In this document: positions 53,228 to 62,006 of the stretch, in pieces
Layout of the letters: every line of letters begins with the position of its first letter
Numbering within the stretch: the first letter of the stretch is position 1
Source: Dehalococcoidia bacterium
Lineage (GTDB): Bacteria; Chloroflexota; Dehalococcoidia; SpSt-223
Reading direction: 5' to 3'
NCBI GenBank assembly: GCA_025054935.1
Contig: JANWZD010000002.1
Span: forward strand, 236,145 to 300,144
Length of the DNA stretch: 64,000 nt
Translations under genes and position numbers: made by a program
The notes under the pieces: model-generated
Databases searched by the model: none
What the model saw: the letters and a program-made list of their open reading frames with translations, nothing else
Told to the model about the DNA's origin: nothing

Positions 53228-54988
53228 TCATCCGAGCCCTCCGAGCTTGGGGTCGTCCGGCGGGATCCGATAATAGGCGAGGAGCCGCTCGACGATCGTC
53301 CTCGCCATCGGGGCCGCCACTTGCCCGCCCCACTGGCTGTCCTTCGGCCGGTCGACGCGGGTGAGAACGACGAACGGCGGGTTCTCTGCTGGAAAGACGA
53401 CAAAGCTGGCAATCGTCTGGTCATCGGAATAGGCGCGCCCGGTGACGACCTGCGTCGTGCCGGTCTTTCCGGCCAGCCGGTAACCGGGGATGACCGCGCG
53501 GGTGGTGCCTTCGTTGACAACGTCGACCATCATCGTCCGGAGGGTTTTGGATGTCTCCTCTGAGATCACCCGCCGCACGACGACCGGCTCAAAGGTCCGG
53601 GTGCCGCTCGGGCCGACGATCTGCTTCACGACGTGGGGCTGCATCAGCTTCCCCCCATTCGCGATAGCGCTGACCGCCGTAATCAACTGGATCGGCGTGA
53701 CATTAATCCCCTGACCGAAGCTGTTTGTCGCGAGGTCGAACGGCGACCAACCGGGGTCTTTCTGCGTCCGCGCCTGGCCGGACGCCTCGCCGCTGAGGTC
53801 GATGTTGGTCGGGCGGCCGAACCCGAAGTCATAGACGTAGCGGTAGAACCGCTCGCTCCCCAGCAGGTCAGAAAGCCACACCGCGCCGACATTGGCGCTT
53901 TTCACCAGCAGCCGCGTCATCGTCGTGGTGCCGTTCGCGGCGCCATCCCAGTTGACGATATCGCGGTCCCACTTGCGAACCCATCCGCGATCGACATAGG
54001 TCGTGGTCGGGGTGACCAGCTTCTCCTCGAGCGCCATCGCCATGGTGATGATTTTGAACACGGAACCGGGCTCGTACATGTCGGTAATCGCCCGGTTGCG
54101 GATGAGTTCGTGGATTTTGGGGTCGTTTAGGTTCGGTTTCGTCAGGTCGAAGCTCGGCCGCGTCGTCATCGCCAGGATTTCCCCTGTTTGCGGGTTCATG
54201 ACGATGATTGTCACCCCCTCGGCTTTGTGCCGCGCCATTGCCGCGTCTGCCTCCTGCTCAATCAGCCGCTGGATGTACCGGTCGAGGGTGAGAACGACGT
54301 CGGACCCGTCGATCGCCTGCGTCATGCCGCGCATGCCGAGCGGAATTTCGGCGCCGGTCGTATCTCGCTCGTAGAGCACGCGGCCGGTTTCGCCGGCGAG
54401 AAAGCGGTTATAGTCGGCTTCGACGCCGGCAAGCCCGCGCTGGTCGCGCCCGACAATCCCGATCACCTGTGCCGCAAGGTTCCCCTCAGGGTAGACGCGA
54501 ACGCTCTGCCGCTCGAGTTCGATCCCGCTGAAGCCGAGCGCCTCGATCTTCGGCCCGGTTGAATACGGGACCCCCTCGGCGAGCACGACTTTCCGGGGAG
54601 GAAGCTTCCTAGTCTGATCCTGCCGGTCTGCGGGGTCGGCAGGGAGCGGCGGGGCAGTGAGGGCGGCAACCAGCTTGTCGGCAGACTGGTTGACCAGCGG
54701 CGCAAGCGTATTGGCGATCCGGCCGATCTGCTCCGGCTTTACCTTCGATGGGTCGGCGAGCACACGCCAATTCGTCACGCTAGCGGCAAGAAGGTTGCCG
54801 TGGCGGTCGCGGATCGCGCCGCGATGCGGCTCGAGCTTCATCACGCCCCAGTGCTCGGCATTGGCCATGGCGCGGTAGCGCTCGTGCTCGACCAACTGGA
54901 GGTACCCGATCCGCGCTGTCAAAATAAGGGTGAGGACCGCGAACACCCCGCCGACCGTCATGAGGCGCCCGAGAGAGAGCCCGTTCAT
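53228..54988 (-). CDS. ftsI: Class B penicillin-binding protein (FtsI/PBP2-type transpeptidase)
   Basis: 586-residue septal transpeptidase. Membrane helix at about 9-28 (MTVGGVFAVLTLILTA), PBP dimerisation domain with RGAIRDRHGNLLA, then transpeptidase with SxxK in PGSVFK (Ser about 309), SxN in KSANVG, and KTG in AGKTGTTQVV (Lys about 508). No PASTA domains. ATG at 54988 overlaps the ftsL stop; the frame extends back to 55099 within ftsL. Confidence 0.93.
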   Translation of the reverse strand: MNGLSLGRLMTVGGVFAVLTLILTARIGYLQLVEHERYRAMANAEHWGVMKLEPHRGAIRDRHGNLLAASVTNWRVLADPSKVKPEQIGRIANTLAPLVNQSADKLVAALTAPPLPADPADRQDQTRKLPPRKVVLAEGVPYSTGPKIEALGFSGIELERQSVRVYPEGNLAAQVIGIVGRDQRGLAGVEADYNRFLAGETGRVLYERDTTGAEIPLGMRGMTQAIDGSDVVLTLDRYIQRLIEQEADAAMARHKAEGVTIIVMNPQTGEILAMTTRPSFDLTKPNLNDPKIHELIRNRAITDMYEPGSVFKIITMAMALEEKLVTPTTTYVDRGWVRKWDRDIVNWDGAANGTTTMTRLLVKSANVGAVWLSDLLGSERFYRYVYDFGFGRPTNIDLSGEASGQARTQKDPGWSPFDLATNSFGQGINVTPIQLITAVSAIANGGKLMQPHVVKQIVGPSGTRTFEPVVVRRVISEETSKTLRTMMVDVVNEGTTRAVIPGYRLAGKTGTTQVVTGRAYSDDQTIASFVVFPAENPPFVVLTRVDRPKDSQWGGQVAAPMARTIVERLLAYYRIPPDDPKLGGLG

Positions 54989-55443
54989 CGTGGGGCAAGC
55001 TCCCCTTGGCTGAGCGCGGCCAGCCAAGCGAGGAATCCTTGGATCCCCTCCGGCCGCTGAACTCGGACCGTTGGCGTCGGGGCTGGCGCCGGCGACCACG
55101 CGGCGAGATCTTTTGAGAGCGGCTTCACATCGACCGCGACGAAGATCGGCTTCTCGGCCGGCTGCATCTTCAGCGTCGTCCGCGCCTCCCGTTCAATCCG
55201 GTCAAGGGACTTGAGGCTCGCGATCTCCTGCTCCAGCTGCCAGTTGCTCTGCCGCCAGTGGTCGCGGATCTCCTCGAGACGCTGGATGTCATAGCCCACT
55301 GAGGCGACGCCGCTGGTCTGGATCAGCAAGAGGACACTCACGATCGAAACGAGCGCGGCCGCCATCATCAGGAGGCCCGGTAACCGGTTGAGCCGCAGCC
55401 GCTCCGCGTGGTGCGGCCGAAGCGCGCCGAGCAGCGAACTCAT
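54985..55443 (-). CDS. ftsL: FtsL/DivIC-type septum protein
   Basis: 152-residue single-pass divisome protein: basic N terminus, membrane helix LLMMAAALVSIVSVLLLIQ, coiled-coil YDIQRLEEIRDHWRQSNWQLEQEIASLKSLDRI with heptads, and a Pro-rich tail that is longer than usual. Placed by gene order between rsmH and the septal PBP. Overlaps both neighbours by four bases. Confidence 0.85.
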   Translation of the reverse strand: MSSLLGALRPHHAERLRLNRLPGLLMMAAALVSIVSVLLLIQTSGVASVGYDIQRLEEIRDHWRQSNWQLEQEIASLKSLDRIEREARTTLKMQPAEKPIFVAVDVKPLSKDLAAWSPAPAPTPTVRVQRPEGIQGFLAWLAALSQGELAPR

Positions 55444-56369
55444 GCCGCCTCCAAGCGCTCCACGGCACGCAGCTTCGCGCTTCTAGCACGGGGATTGTGC
55501 GCGACTTCCGTCGCGCTCGGCGTCACCGGTCGCCGGGTGAGAAGGCGCAGGCGCGGCTGCTGACGGCACAGACACTGCGGAGTGCGGGGCGGGCAGCGAC
55601 AGCCCTTCGCTTCTTCAGCAAACCGGCACTTCACTAGCCGATCTTCAAGGGAGTGAAAGCTGATGACAACAAGCCGTCCCGACGGCGCGAGCGCCTCGAT
55701 CGCTGCCTCAAGCGCGCGTTCGAGCATGCCGAGCTCGTCGTTGACGGCGATCCGCAGTGCTTGGAACACCCGCGTCGCCGGGTGAATGCGCCCCCGGGGC
55801 CGGCCTGCTGCCTGCGCAACCACTGCCGCCAGCTGCCCGGTCGTTGCAATCGGACGGTGCCGGACGATCGCGCGGGCGATACGGCGCGAGGCGGGCTCTT
55901 CGCCGTAGCGCCAAAGGAGGTCGGCGAGTTCACGCTCCCCCAACCCGTTGACGAGGTCGGCCGCCGTTGTCTCGAGCGTCGGGTCAAGCCGCATGTCGAG
56001 CGGGTCATCGCGTTGGAACGACAGTCCCATTGCGGGGTCCGCAAGCTGCAGGGAGGAGACCCCAAGGTCGAGCAGGATGCCGTGCAAGGGCAGCAACCCG
56101 TGGTGCGCGGCGCGCTCGCGCAGGGCAGCGAAGTTCGCCCGTTCTACGATTGCCCGTTCCCCATAGGACGCGAGGCGCGCCCGAACGCGCTCGACTGCGT
56201 TGGGGTCGACATCCAAGGCGAGGAGACGGCCGTCCGGCGCGCTGGCGCGGAGGATCGCCTCGCTGTGGCCGCCAGCGCCGGCGGTTCCATCGAGATAGCG
56301 GCCGCCCGGTCGGACATTCAACAGGTCGATCGCCTCCTGCAGGAGCACGGGCTGATGCTCGACGCTCAC
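55440..56369 (-). CDS. rsmH: 16S rRNA m4C1402 methyltransferase RsmH (MraW)
   Basis: SAM-dependent enzyme methylating C1402 of 16S rRNA. 309 residues: EHQPVLLQEAIDLL, DGTAGAGGHSEAIL, LLDLGVSSLQLADPAMGLSFQ, ATRVFQALRIAVNDEL, VVISFHSLEDRLVK, and a Cys-rich KGCRCPPRTPQCLC segment. GTG at 56369 puts the HQPVLL start near the N terminus, with GAGGGAG upstream. First gene of the dcw cluster; mraZ is absent. Confidence 0.95.
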   Translation of the reverse strand: MSVEHQPVLLQEAIDLLNVRPGGRYLDGTAGAGGHSEAILRASAPDGRLLALDVDPNAVERVRARLASYGERAIVERANFAALRERAAHHGLLPLHGILLDLGVSSLQLADPAMGLSFQRDDPLDMRLDPTLETTAADLVNGLGERELADLLWRYGEEPASRRIARAIVRHRPIATTGQLAAVVAQAAGRPRGRIHPATRVFQALRIAVNDELGMLERALEAAIEALAPSGRLVVISFHSLEDRLVKCRFAEEAKGCRCPPRTPQCLCRQQPRLRLLTRRPVTPSATEVAHNPRARSAKLRAVERLEAA

Positions 56370-56611
56370 CTCGCTCCCTCGCTGCAGCACTCTAGCAGAC
56401 ACCACCGTCCGCCTCTAGCTGTTTCCGCGGGACTTTCAGACTGCTCCGTGCAGCCGGACTGCTCAACGGATCGCTGTGCCCCTCAAGCGTAGCGCCGGCT
56501 GTCTGCGACCGCACGTATTCCGCTCTCGTGCGCGGCAGAAGAGCGCCCGCCGCGACAGCGGCGCGGCATCGGGGTCGGTCGCCCCGCCGGGAGAGGCGTC
56601 GACCGCGCGCA

Positions 56612-56640
56612 TTGACAGGCGGGACACCACGCGATACGCT
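56612..56640 (+). promoter_or_regulatory. Promoter of the DUF2520-panB-panC operon
   Basis: TTGACA (56612-56617), 17 bases, TACGCT (56635-56640). A hairpin CACCGG/CCGGTG (56647-56652, 56660-56665) follows in the leader, 67 bases before the TTG start. Confidence 0.5.
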
Positions 56641-56706
56641 CCTAGCACCGGCACGGTACCGGTGTCCGGACCGCAGCCTGCGTGCGAATCCTTCCAAGGA
56701 GGCCGC

Positions 56707-57603
56707 TTGGATCGGCGACGACCGAGACGGCGACAATGGCCGACCGTCGCTTTTGTCGGCGCAGGCCGCACTGCTCACGCCCTCGCCCATGCGCTTGCGG
56801 CGGCTGGAGTGCCTATCGTCTCGGTCTCCAGCCGCTCGACCTCCTCCGCAGAAGCGCTCGCTCGCCAGCTGGCCGGGTGTGCTGCTGGGCCGCCCACCCA
56901 AGCGGAGCTGGTGCTGCTGACTGTCCCCGACGATGCTCTCGACGCTGTTGCGGCGCAGATCGCGTGGCGGCCGGGGCAGTTCGTTGTCCACTGCGCGGGT
57001 GCCTTCGGGCGCGATATTCTCGCTCCCGCGACCCGCGCCGGCGCGATTGCCGGGGTCTGGCATCCCCTCCAGAGCCTGGCGCGGCCTGGGGTCTCCCTCC
57101 GCGGCGCGCGGTTTGCGATCGATGCCCCGCCTCCGCTCGAAAGCCGGCTGATCGCGCTGACGGAAGCGGTGGGCGGCGTGCCGCTCGCCATTCCCTCGGA
57201 GGGGCGAGCGCTCTATCACCTTGGCGCCACGATCGTCTCGAATTACGCGGTAGCGTTGGTTGCGCTTGCGGCCGACCTGTGGACGGTCCTCGGCATCAGA
57301 CGGTCAGAGGCAGTTGCTGCCTTGGCGCCGCTGCTTGCCGGTACGGCGGCCAACCTCGCGGAGATGGGCGTGCCGGCCGCCCTGACCGGTCCGGTCGCCC
57401 GCGGCGACCTTGCGACGGTTGAGCGTCACCTTGCGGCCTTGGAGCGCCACCGCCCGGATCTGCTCACGCTGTACCGCCGGCTCGGCCTTGCCGCGCTCGA
57501 GTTGGCGATCGAGCGCGGTCTTGCAGACGATCGGGCGGCAGCACTCAAAGCGCGCCTCGAGGACGACACGCTCGCGACTACCGCGGTCGGAAGAGGAGGG
57601 TGA
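56707..57603 (+). CDS. Rossmann-fold and DUF2520 domain protein
   Basis: 298-residue NADP-binding protein. Rossmann start VAFVGAGRTAHALAHALAAAG, VLLTVPDDALDAVAAQI, then the DUF2520 part with CAGAFGRDILAPA, GVWHPLQSLA and ALYHLGATIVSNYAVAL. Such genes often sit beside panB/panC, and a ketopantoate reductase-like role has been suggested for relatives; not proven here. TTG start at 56707 chosen because AAGGAGG lies four to five bases upstream. The frame extends back to 56476 without support. It ends just before panB. Confidence 0.8.
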   Translation: MDRRRPRRRQWPTVAFVGAGRTAHALAHALAAAGVPIVSVSSRSTSSAEALARQLAGCAAGPPTQAELVLLTVPDDALDAVAAQIAWRPGQFVVHCAGAFGRDILAPATRAGAIAGVWHPLQSLARPGVSLRGARFAIDAPPPLESRLIALTEAVGGVPLAIPSEGRALYHLGATIVSNYAVALVALAADLWTVLGIRRSEAVAALAPLLAGTAANLAEMGVPAALTGPVARGDLATVERHLAALERHRPDLLTLYRRLGLAALELAIERGLADDRAAALKARLEDDTLATTAVGRGG

Positions 57604-57605
57604 TC

Positions 57606-58433
57606 ATGCAGCGGCTGACGATCCATGACTTGCGCGCGATGAAAGCCCGGGGCGAGCCGATCGCCATGCTGACTGCGTACGACTACCCCACCGCCAAGCT
57701 GCTCGACGAGGCGGGCGTGCCGGCGCTGCTGGTGGGCGACAGCCTGGGGATGGCTGTCCTCGGCTACGACTCGACGCTGCCGGTCACTTTGGAGGATGTG
57801 ATCTACCATCTGCGGGCAGTGGTCCGCGGCGCGAGACGGGCGCTTATCATCGGCGACATGCCGTTCATGACCTATCAGGCTGACCCGGGCGAGGCGATGA
57901 AGAACGCGGGGCGGCTGCTCGCCGAGGGCGGCGCCGGCGCGGTCAAGGTGGAGGGCGGCCGGTGGATTGCGCCCACCGTTGCCCGCCTCGTCCAAGCTGG
58001 CATCCCGGTGATGGGCCATCTCGGGCTTACCCCGCAATCGGTGCATCAGCTGGGCGGCTATAAGGTGCAAGGCAAAAGCGATGATGACGCGGCGCGCATT
58101 CTGGCGGATGCGCAGGCCCTGCAGGAGGCGGGCGCGTTCGCGATTGTCCTCGAGTATGTTCCGGCAGACCTCGCGCGGGCGGTCACTGCCGCCTTGGACA
58201 TTCCAACGATCGGCATTGGCGCGGGGCCGTTTTGTGACGGCCAAGTCCAAGTGATTACCGACTTGCTCGGTCTCGAGCCGGAGCACCCCCGCCGTCATGC
58301 CAAGGTGTATGCGCCGGTAGGAGAACTGATCCGCGATGCCGCCCGACGCTATGTCGACGAGGTGCAGCGCCGGCTCTTCCCGACCGACCGGGAAAGCTTC
58401 GGGCTCGCCCCGCGCGAGGCGGCGGCGCGATGA
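57606..58433 (+). CDS. panB: 3-methyl-2-oxobutanoate hydroxymethyltransferase
   Basis: First committed step to pantothenate: adds a hydroxymethyl group from methylene-THF to 2-ketoisovalerate. 275 residues: MLTAYDYPTAKLLDEAGV, LLVGDSLGMAVLGYDSTLPVTLEDVIYH, GDMPFMTYQ, AVKVEGG, GHLGLTPQSVHQLGGYKVQGK and IGIGAGPFCDGQVQVITDLLG. ATG at 57606 with GGAGGG six bases upstream. Stop overlaps panC ATG. Confidence 0.96.
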   Translation: MQRLTIHDLRAMKARGEPIAMLTAYDYPTAKLLDEAGVPALLVGDSLGMAVLGYDSTLPVTLEDVIYHLRAVVRGARRALIIGDMPFMTYQADPGEAMKNAGRLLAEGGAGAVKVEGGRWIAPTVARLVQAGIPVMGHLGLTPQSVHQLGGYKVQGKSDDDAARILADAQALQEAGAFAIVLEYVPADLARAVTAALDIPTIGIGAGPFCDGQVQVITDLLGLEPEHPRRHAKVYAPVGELIRDAARRYVDEVQRRLFPTDRESFGLAPREAAAR

Positions 58434-59284
58434 TCGTTGCGCGAAGCTGCGCCGACCTGGCTGCCGCTCTCGCGGACGCGGCGCGGCCGATCGGCGTCGT
58501 CCCTACGATGGGTGCGCTGCACGAGGGACATCTCACCCTTGCCCGCCGCGCTCGGGCGGAGAACGCGACGGTCGTGGTGACGATCTTTGTCAACCCAACC
58601 CAATTCCTCCCCCATGAAGATTTCGACCGCTATCCGCGGCCGATCGAGCGCGACCTCGCGCTCTGCGCAAGCGTCGGGGTCGATATCGCCTTCACGCCTC
58701 CCGTCGAGGAGATGTATCCTCCGGGCTTCGCGACGACGGTGCTCGTCGAGGGGCCGAGCCGACGGTGGGAGGGAGAATACCGGCCGGGCCATTTCCGGGG
58801 GGTCGCGACAGTTGTCACGCGCCTGCTCAATCTGAGCCGTGCCGACCGCGCCTATTTTGGCGAAAAGGACTATCAGCAACTGCAGGTGGTGCGACGGCTT
58901 GTTGCTGACCTCGCCTTGCCCGTCGAGATTGTCGCGTGCGAAACCGTGCGCGATGCTGACGGGCTCGCGCTCTCCTCGCGCAACAGCTATCTTGCTCCGG
59001 AAGAGCGGCACCGCGCGCTTGCGCTCTCTCGTGCCTTGTTTGAAGCGGCTGCTCTGGCAGCGGCAGGCGAGCGTGAGGTGGCGGTGATCGAGCGGCGGAT
59101 GCGTGAGGTGGCGGAGGGCGCGGGGCTTGTGGTGGACTATCTTGTTATCGTCGACCCCGACACCTTAGAGCCGCTCGCGACCCTCGACCGCCCGGCGCGC
59201 GCGCTTGGCGCGGTCCGGCTTGGCGCGGTCCGACTGATCGACAATCTGCCGATTGTGCCCGCCCCTGGGCTACGCCAAGCGTGA
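58430..59284 (+). CDS. panC: Pantothenate synthetase
   Basis: ATP-dependent joining of pantoate and beta-alanine. 284 residues: VPTMGALHEGHLTLARRAR, VVTIFVNPTQF, YPRPIERDL, GHFRGVATVVTRLLNL, YFGEKDYQQLQVVRR and DGLALSSRNSYL. Start overlaps panB. Near the 3' end LGAVR is repeated by a 15-bp tandem duplication (59204-59233). No panD follows. Confidence 0.95.
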   Translation: MIVARSCADLAAALADAARPIGVVPTMGALHEGHLTLARRARAENATVVVTIFVNPTQFLPHEDFDRYPRPIERDLALCASVGVDIAFTPPVEEMYPPGFATTVLVEGPSRRWEGEYRPGHFRGVATVVTRLLNLSRADRAYFGEKDYQQLQVVRRLVADLALPVEIVACETVRDADGLALSSRNSYLAPEERHRALALSRALFEAAALAAAGEREVAVIERRMREVAEGAGLVVDYLVIVDPDTLEPLATLDRPARALGAVRLGAVRLIDNLPIVPAPGLRQA

Positions 59285-59521
59285 GAGATTCTTGGCGCGG
59301 AGGGTTCTGCCGGGCGAGCGGGCGCGCCCTGAGGCAGCGCCGACGCTCCGGGAAACCAAGGGAGGATCTCGGCGCCGCGCTGTGAGGAGGGGTGTCACCC
59401 TGCAGCGAGAAGCTGATAGGCTTCCTCCGAGATGAGACGAAGTGAGCACAGCAGGCAGGGAGCGACGGCTATCGGGGCGCGCGGCGCTTTCTCAGCTGCT
59501 GAGGGGAGAACGGAAGAGCCG

Positions 59522-59863
59522 GTGGCGGAGCACTTTGGGATCGACGGGCGCGCGCTGCGCGACAACGAGCAGACCCGCCGTCTCGCTGACATCTTCAAGG
59601 CGCTCGGTGACCCGACGCGGATCGCGCTTCTCCATCTGCTTTCTCGAGGGGAGCTGAACGTGAGCCAGCTAGCGCGGGCGGTCGGCGCGGAGGAGTCGAT
59701 CTCGGCCATCTCGCATCATCTCCGCGTCTTGCGAGCGGCCAATCTCGTTCGGGACCGTCGAGAGGGGAAGCAGGTCTATTACCGCATCGCCGACCATCAT
59801 ATCGTCGGCCGCCTCAACGAACTGCTCGTCCGCACGCATGTCGTCAAGGAGCTGCCCCGCTAG
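59522..59863 (+). CDS. ArsR/SmtB-type transcriptional regulator
   Basis: 113-residue winged-helix repressor-like protein: RRLADIFKALGDPTRIALLHLLSRGELNVSQLARAV, recognition helix ESISAISHHLRVLRAANLVRDRREGKQVYY. The alpha3 Cys site (ELCVC) is absent: ELNVS. The alpha5 region has DHHIVGRL but the downstream His and Glu are shifted from SmtB spacing, so metal sensing is uncertain. The GTG at 59522 is my choice; an ATG at 59432 is in frame. No transporter is adjacent. Its 3' end overlaps the convergent aminotransferase by four bases. Confidence 0.82.
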   Translation: MAEHFGIDGRALRDNEQTRRLADIFKALGDPTRIALLHLLSRGELNVSQLARAVGAEESISAISHHLRVLRAANLVRDRREGKQVYYRIADHHIVGRLNELLVRTHVVKELPR

Positions 59864-60981
59864 CGCGTTGCCCGGCGGAGGGCGTCGAGGGCGCGCTCGA
59901 CATCGGTTTCGTCGTTGAAGGCGTGAAAGCCGAGCCGGAGATAGCGGCCCCGCGCGCCGGTTTGAATGCCTTGGCGCGCTAGGGCGTCACGCAGCGCCTC
60001 GGGGTTCGCGGCGAGGATGCCGACGAGGTGGCTCGGCGCTTCGGTCGGCGCAAGGACAAGCCCGAGCTGGGCGGCACCGGCACGGAACTGGGCAGCCAGC
60101 GCGAGACAGCGCGCCTCGATAGCGGAGGCAGGAAGGCGCAGCAACAACTCGAGTGCCGCTTTCGCCCCGAGGAACGAGAACCACGCTGGGGAGAGATCGA
60201 GCTTGCGGGCGTCGGCGGGAAGCGCGTAGGGTCCGCCGGACAGCTGCGCGTAGGGGTCGACGGCAGTGCGCCAGCTCGGCGCAAGGGGGCGCAGCGCCGC
60301 GAGACGCTCCGGCGCAACATAGAGCCAGCACGCTCCGCGGGGTGAGAGCAGCCACTTGTAGCCGTGGGCGACGAGCGCATCCGGCCGAAGCGCCGCGACG
60401 TCGAACGCAAGCGCGCCGACTGCTTGCGTCGCGTCGACGAAGAAGAACGCGCCGACCTCGCGCGCTCGCTCTGCGACCGGCTCAAGCCAAACGCGGTAGC
60501 CGTTCGCGAACTGGACGGCGCTCACAGCGACGAGCACAGTACGGTGGTCGATCGCCGCAAGAAGCGCGTCGGTCGGCACCACCCCGTTGGTCGCCGGCAC
60601 CGTTGCGATCTCGAAACCGCGCTCGGCGAGCGCCAGCCAAGGAAAGAGGTTGCTGCGAAATTCGCGTTCGCCAACCACCACCCGGCCGGGGGCGAGCGAC
60701 GCGGCGACTGTCGCCGCCCCCTCCGAGGCCGAGCCGATGAGAGCGACCGCCGATGCCGGCGCATTGATCAGCTGGGCGAACAGTTCGCGCGTGCTCAGTC
60801 CGGCCGCGTCCCAGGCGCGCGACGAGAAGGTTCCTGCTTCCCACTCTGCGAGGGCGTGCCGGAGCGCGTCGGCCACCGGCCTCGCGCCGGGGGCGGCGCT
60901 CGCAGTGTTGAGGTAGACCGTCTGCTCCAGCGCTGGAAATTGGGCGCGGAAGGCGCGAAATGGGTCCTCTGTGCGGTTCAC
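59860..60981 (-). CDS. Class V aminotransferase-family PLP enzyme
   Basis: 373-residue fold-type I PLP enzyme of the cysteine desulfurase/isopenicillin-N-epimerase-like group. Start VYLNTASAAPGARPVADAL, substrate loop, VDATQAVGALAFDV with the PLP Asp, and HGYKWLLSPRGACWLYV with the PLP Lys. No conserved catalytic Cys loop is apparent, so a desulfurase role is not supported. Could act as a lyase or aminotransferase. Separate from its neighbours by convergent overlap on one side. Confidence 0.83.
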   Translation of the reverse strand: MNRTEDPFRAFRAQFPALEQTVYLNTASAAPGARPVADALRHALAEWEAGTFSSRAWDAAGLSTRELFAQLINAPASAVALIGSASEGAATVAASLAPGRVVVGEREFRSNLFPWLALAERGFEIATVPATNGVVPTDALLAAIDHRTVLVAVSAVQFANGYRVWLEPVAERAREVGAFFFVDATQAVGALAFDVAALRPDALVAHGYKWLLSPRGACWLYVAPERLAALRPLAPSWRTAVDPYAQLSGGPYALPADARKLDLSPAWFSFLGAKAALELLLRLPASAIEARCLALAAQFRAGAAQLGLVLAPTEAPSHLVGILAANPEALRDALARQGIQTGARGRYLRLGFHAFNDETDVERALDALRRATR

Positions 60982-61033
60982 CCTCTCCCTCCGTCTCTAC
61001 AGTGACAGAGAGCGGAGGGAGAGATCCAGCCGC

Positions 61034-61930
61034 TTACGCCGGTTTGCGCGCGGAGACCACCATTCCATCGGGGACGGTGAGGTGACGCGTCACGTCGACG
61101 AAGCCGACATCGGCGATTGCCTTCTCGACGTTGAGGTCCATATATTCCCCGAGGAACGGCTCAGCGCCGACAGTCTTCGCATGCAGCCGCTTCGCCTCGC
61201 GTCCTTCCTCAGTGTCGGGGTAGACCCCATCGAACATGCTCAGCATCCCGCCCGGCTTTGTCAGGCGATACAGTTCGCGCAGGATTTTCCGGGCGTCCTC
61301 AGCGTACATCTCGTGCAGCACGTAGGCGAAGTGAACGGCGTCAAACGACTCGCTCTCGAAGACCGTCTCTTGAGCGTTCTGCTGGTAGAACTTCACGTTC
61401 TTCAGCCCGCGCCGCGCGGCCCACTCCCGAGCAAAGCGGATATAGGGCGCGGAGAGGTCGATCCCGATCACCTCGGCCTCGGGGAACAGCTCTGCAAAGA
61501 CGAAGGCGCTGGTGCCGGTGCCCGTCCCCGCGTCCAAGATCCGCCGCGGCGACCTCCCTGCATACAGCTTCGCCAGCTGCTCGCGGATCACCTCCTCGCG
61601 CGTGAACGTGTACTGCTCGCGCGAGATATAGGAGAGGCGGACGATCTTCGGGTTGGCAAAGCCGCCCGGCTGGAAGTGAACAGGCGTCCACCAATACTCA
61701 GGGATGCGGATGGGGGCAGGGGAGCCGGGGGGAACCACGTCCGAGCCGTCTTCGGGCCCGTCATACGCCGGCAGCGTCTCCACCCACTCCTCAAGCAGCC
61801 GGCGCGCTCGGACCGGGTCTTCGCGCGCCACTTGGAACAGCCAGCGCTCAAATGGCGTGGTCTCTTGGAAGATGTTCTCGCGCGTAATCGGGATTGGTTG
61901 GGGCTCACCGGTCTTCAGTTCGAGAACCAC
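61034..61930 (-). CDS. Class I SAM-dependent methyltransferase, paralogue 4
   Basis: 298-residue methyltransferase. SAM site RILDAGTGTGTSAFVFAELFPEAEVIGIDLS, then FDAVHFAYVLHEMYAEDARKIL and LTKPGGMLSMFDGVYPD. The N-terminal region (DGPEDGSDVVPPGSPAPIRIPEYWW, TPVHFQPGG) and the end (YMDLNVEKAIADVGFVDVTRH) correspond to those of the methyltransferases at 25588 and 34017. The GTG at 61930 has AAGGAGG five bases upstream; a TTG at 61960 is also in frame. Confidence 0.84.
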   Translation of the reverse strand: MVLELKTGEPQPIPITRENIFQETTPFERWLFQVAREDPVRARRLLEEWVETLPAYDGPEDGSDVVPPGSPAPIRIPEYWWTPVHFQPGGFANPKIVRLSYISREQYTFTREEVIREQLAKLYAGRSPRRILDAGTGTGTSAFVFAELFPEAEVIGIDLSAPYIRFAREWAARRGLKNVKFYQQNAQETVFESESFDAVHFAYVLHEMYAEDARKILRELYRLTKPGGMLSMFDGVYPDTEEGREAKRLHAKTVGAEPFLGEYMDLNVEKAIADVGFVDVTRHLTVPDGMVVSARKPA

Positions 61931-61969
61931 CTCTGCCTCCTTCCACGACAGTGTGGGCAAACACTCCTC

Positions 61970-61975
61970 ATTTTA
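61970..61975 (-). promoter_or_regulatory. -10 box for methyltransferase 4
   Basis: TAAAAT on the minus strand, 39 bases before the GTG at 61930, in the short gap after lon. No good -35. Confidence 0.35.
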
Positions 61976-62006
61976 ACAGATGCTGAAATGTTGGAGGAGC
62001 AACGCG

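Noticed and set aside
59340-59415. Cobalamin-riboswitch-like stretch before the ArsR gene
   Set aside because: It has GGGAAACC and CTGTGA but lacks the GGTG and CCCGC core in the right order, and no B12 gene follows. A covariance-model search would be decisive.
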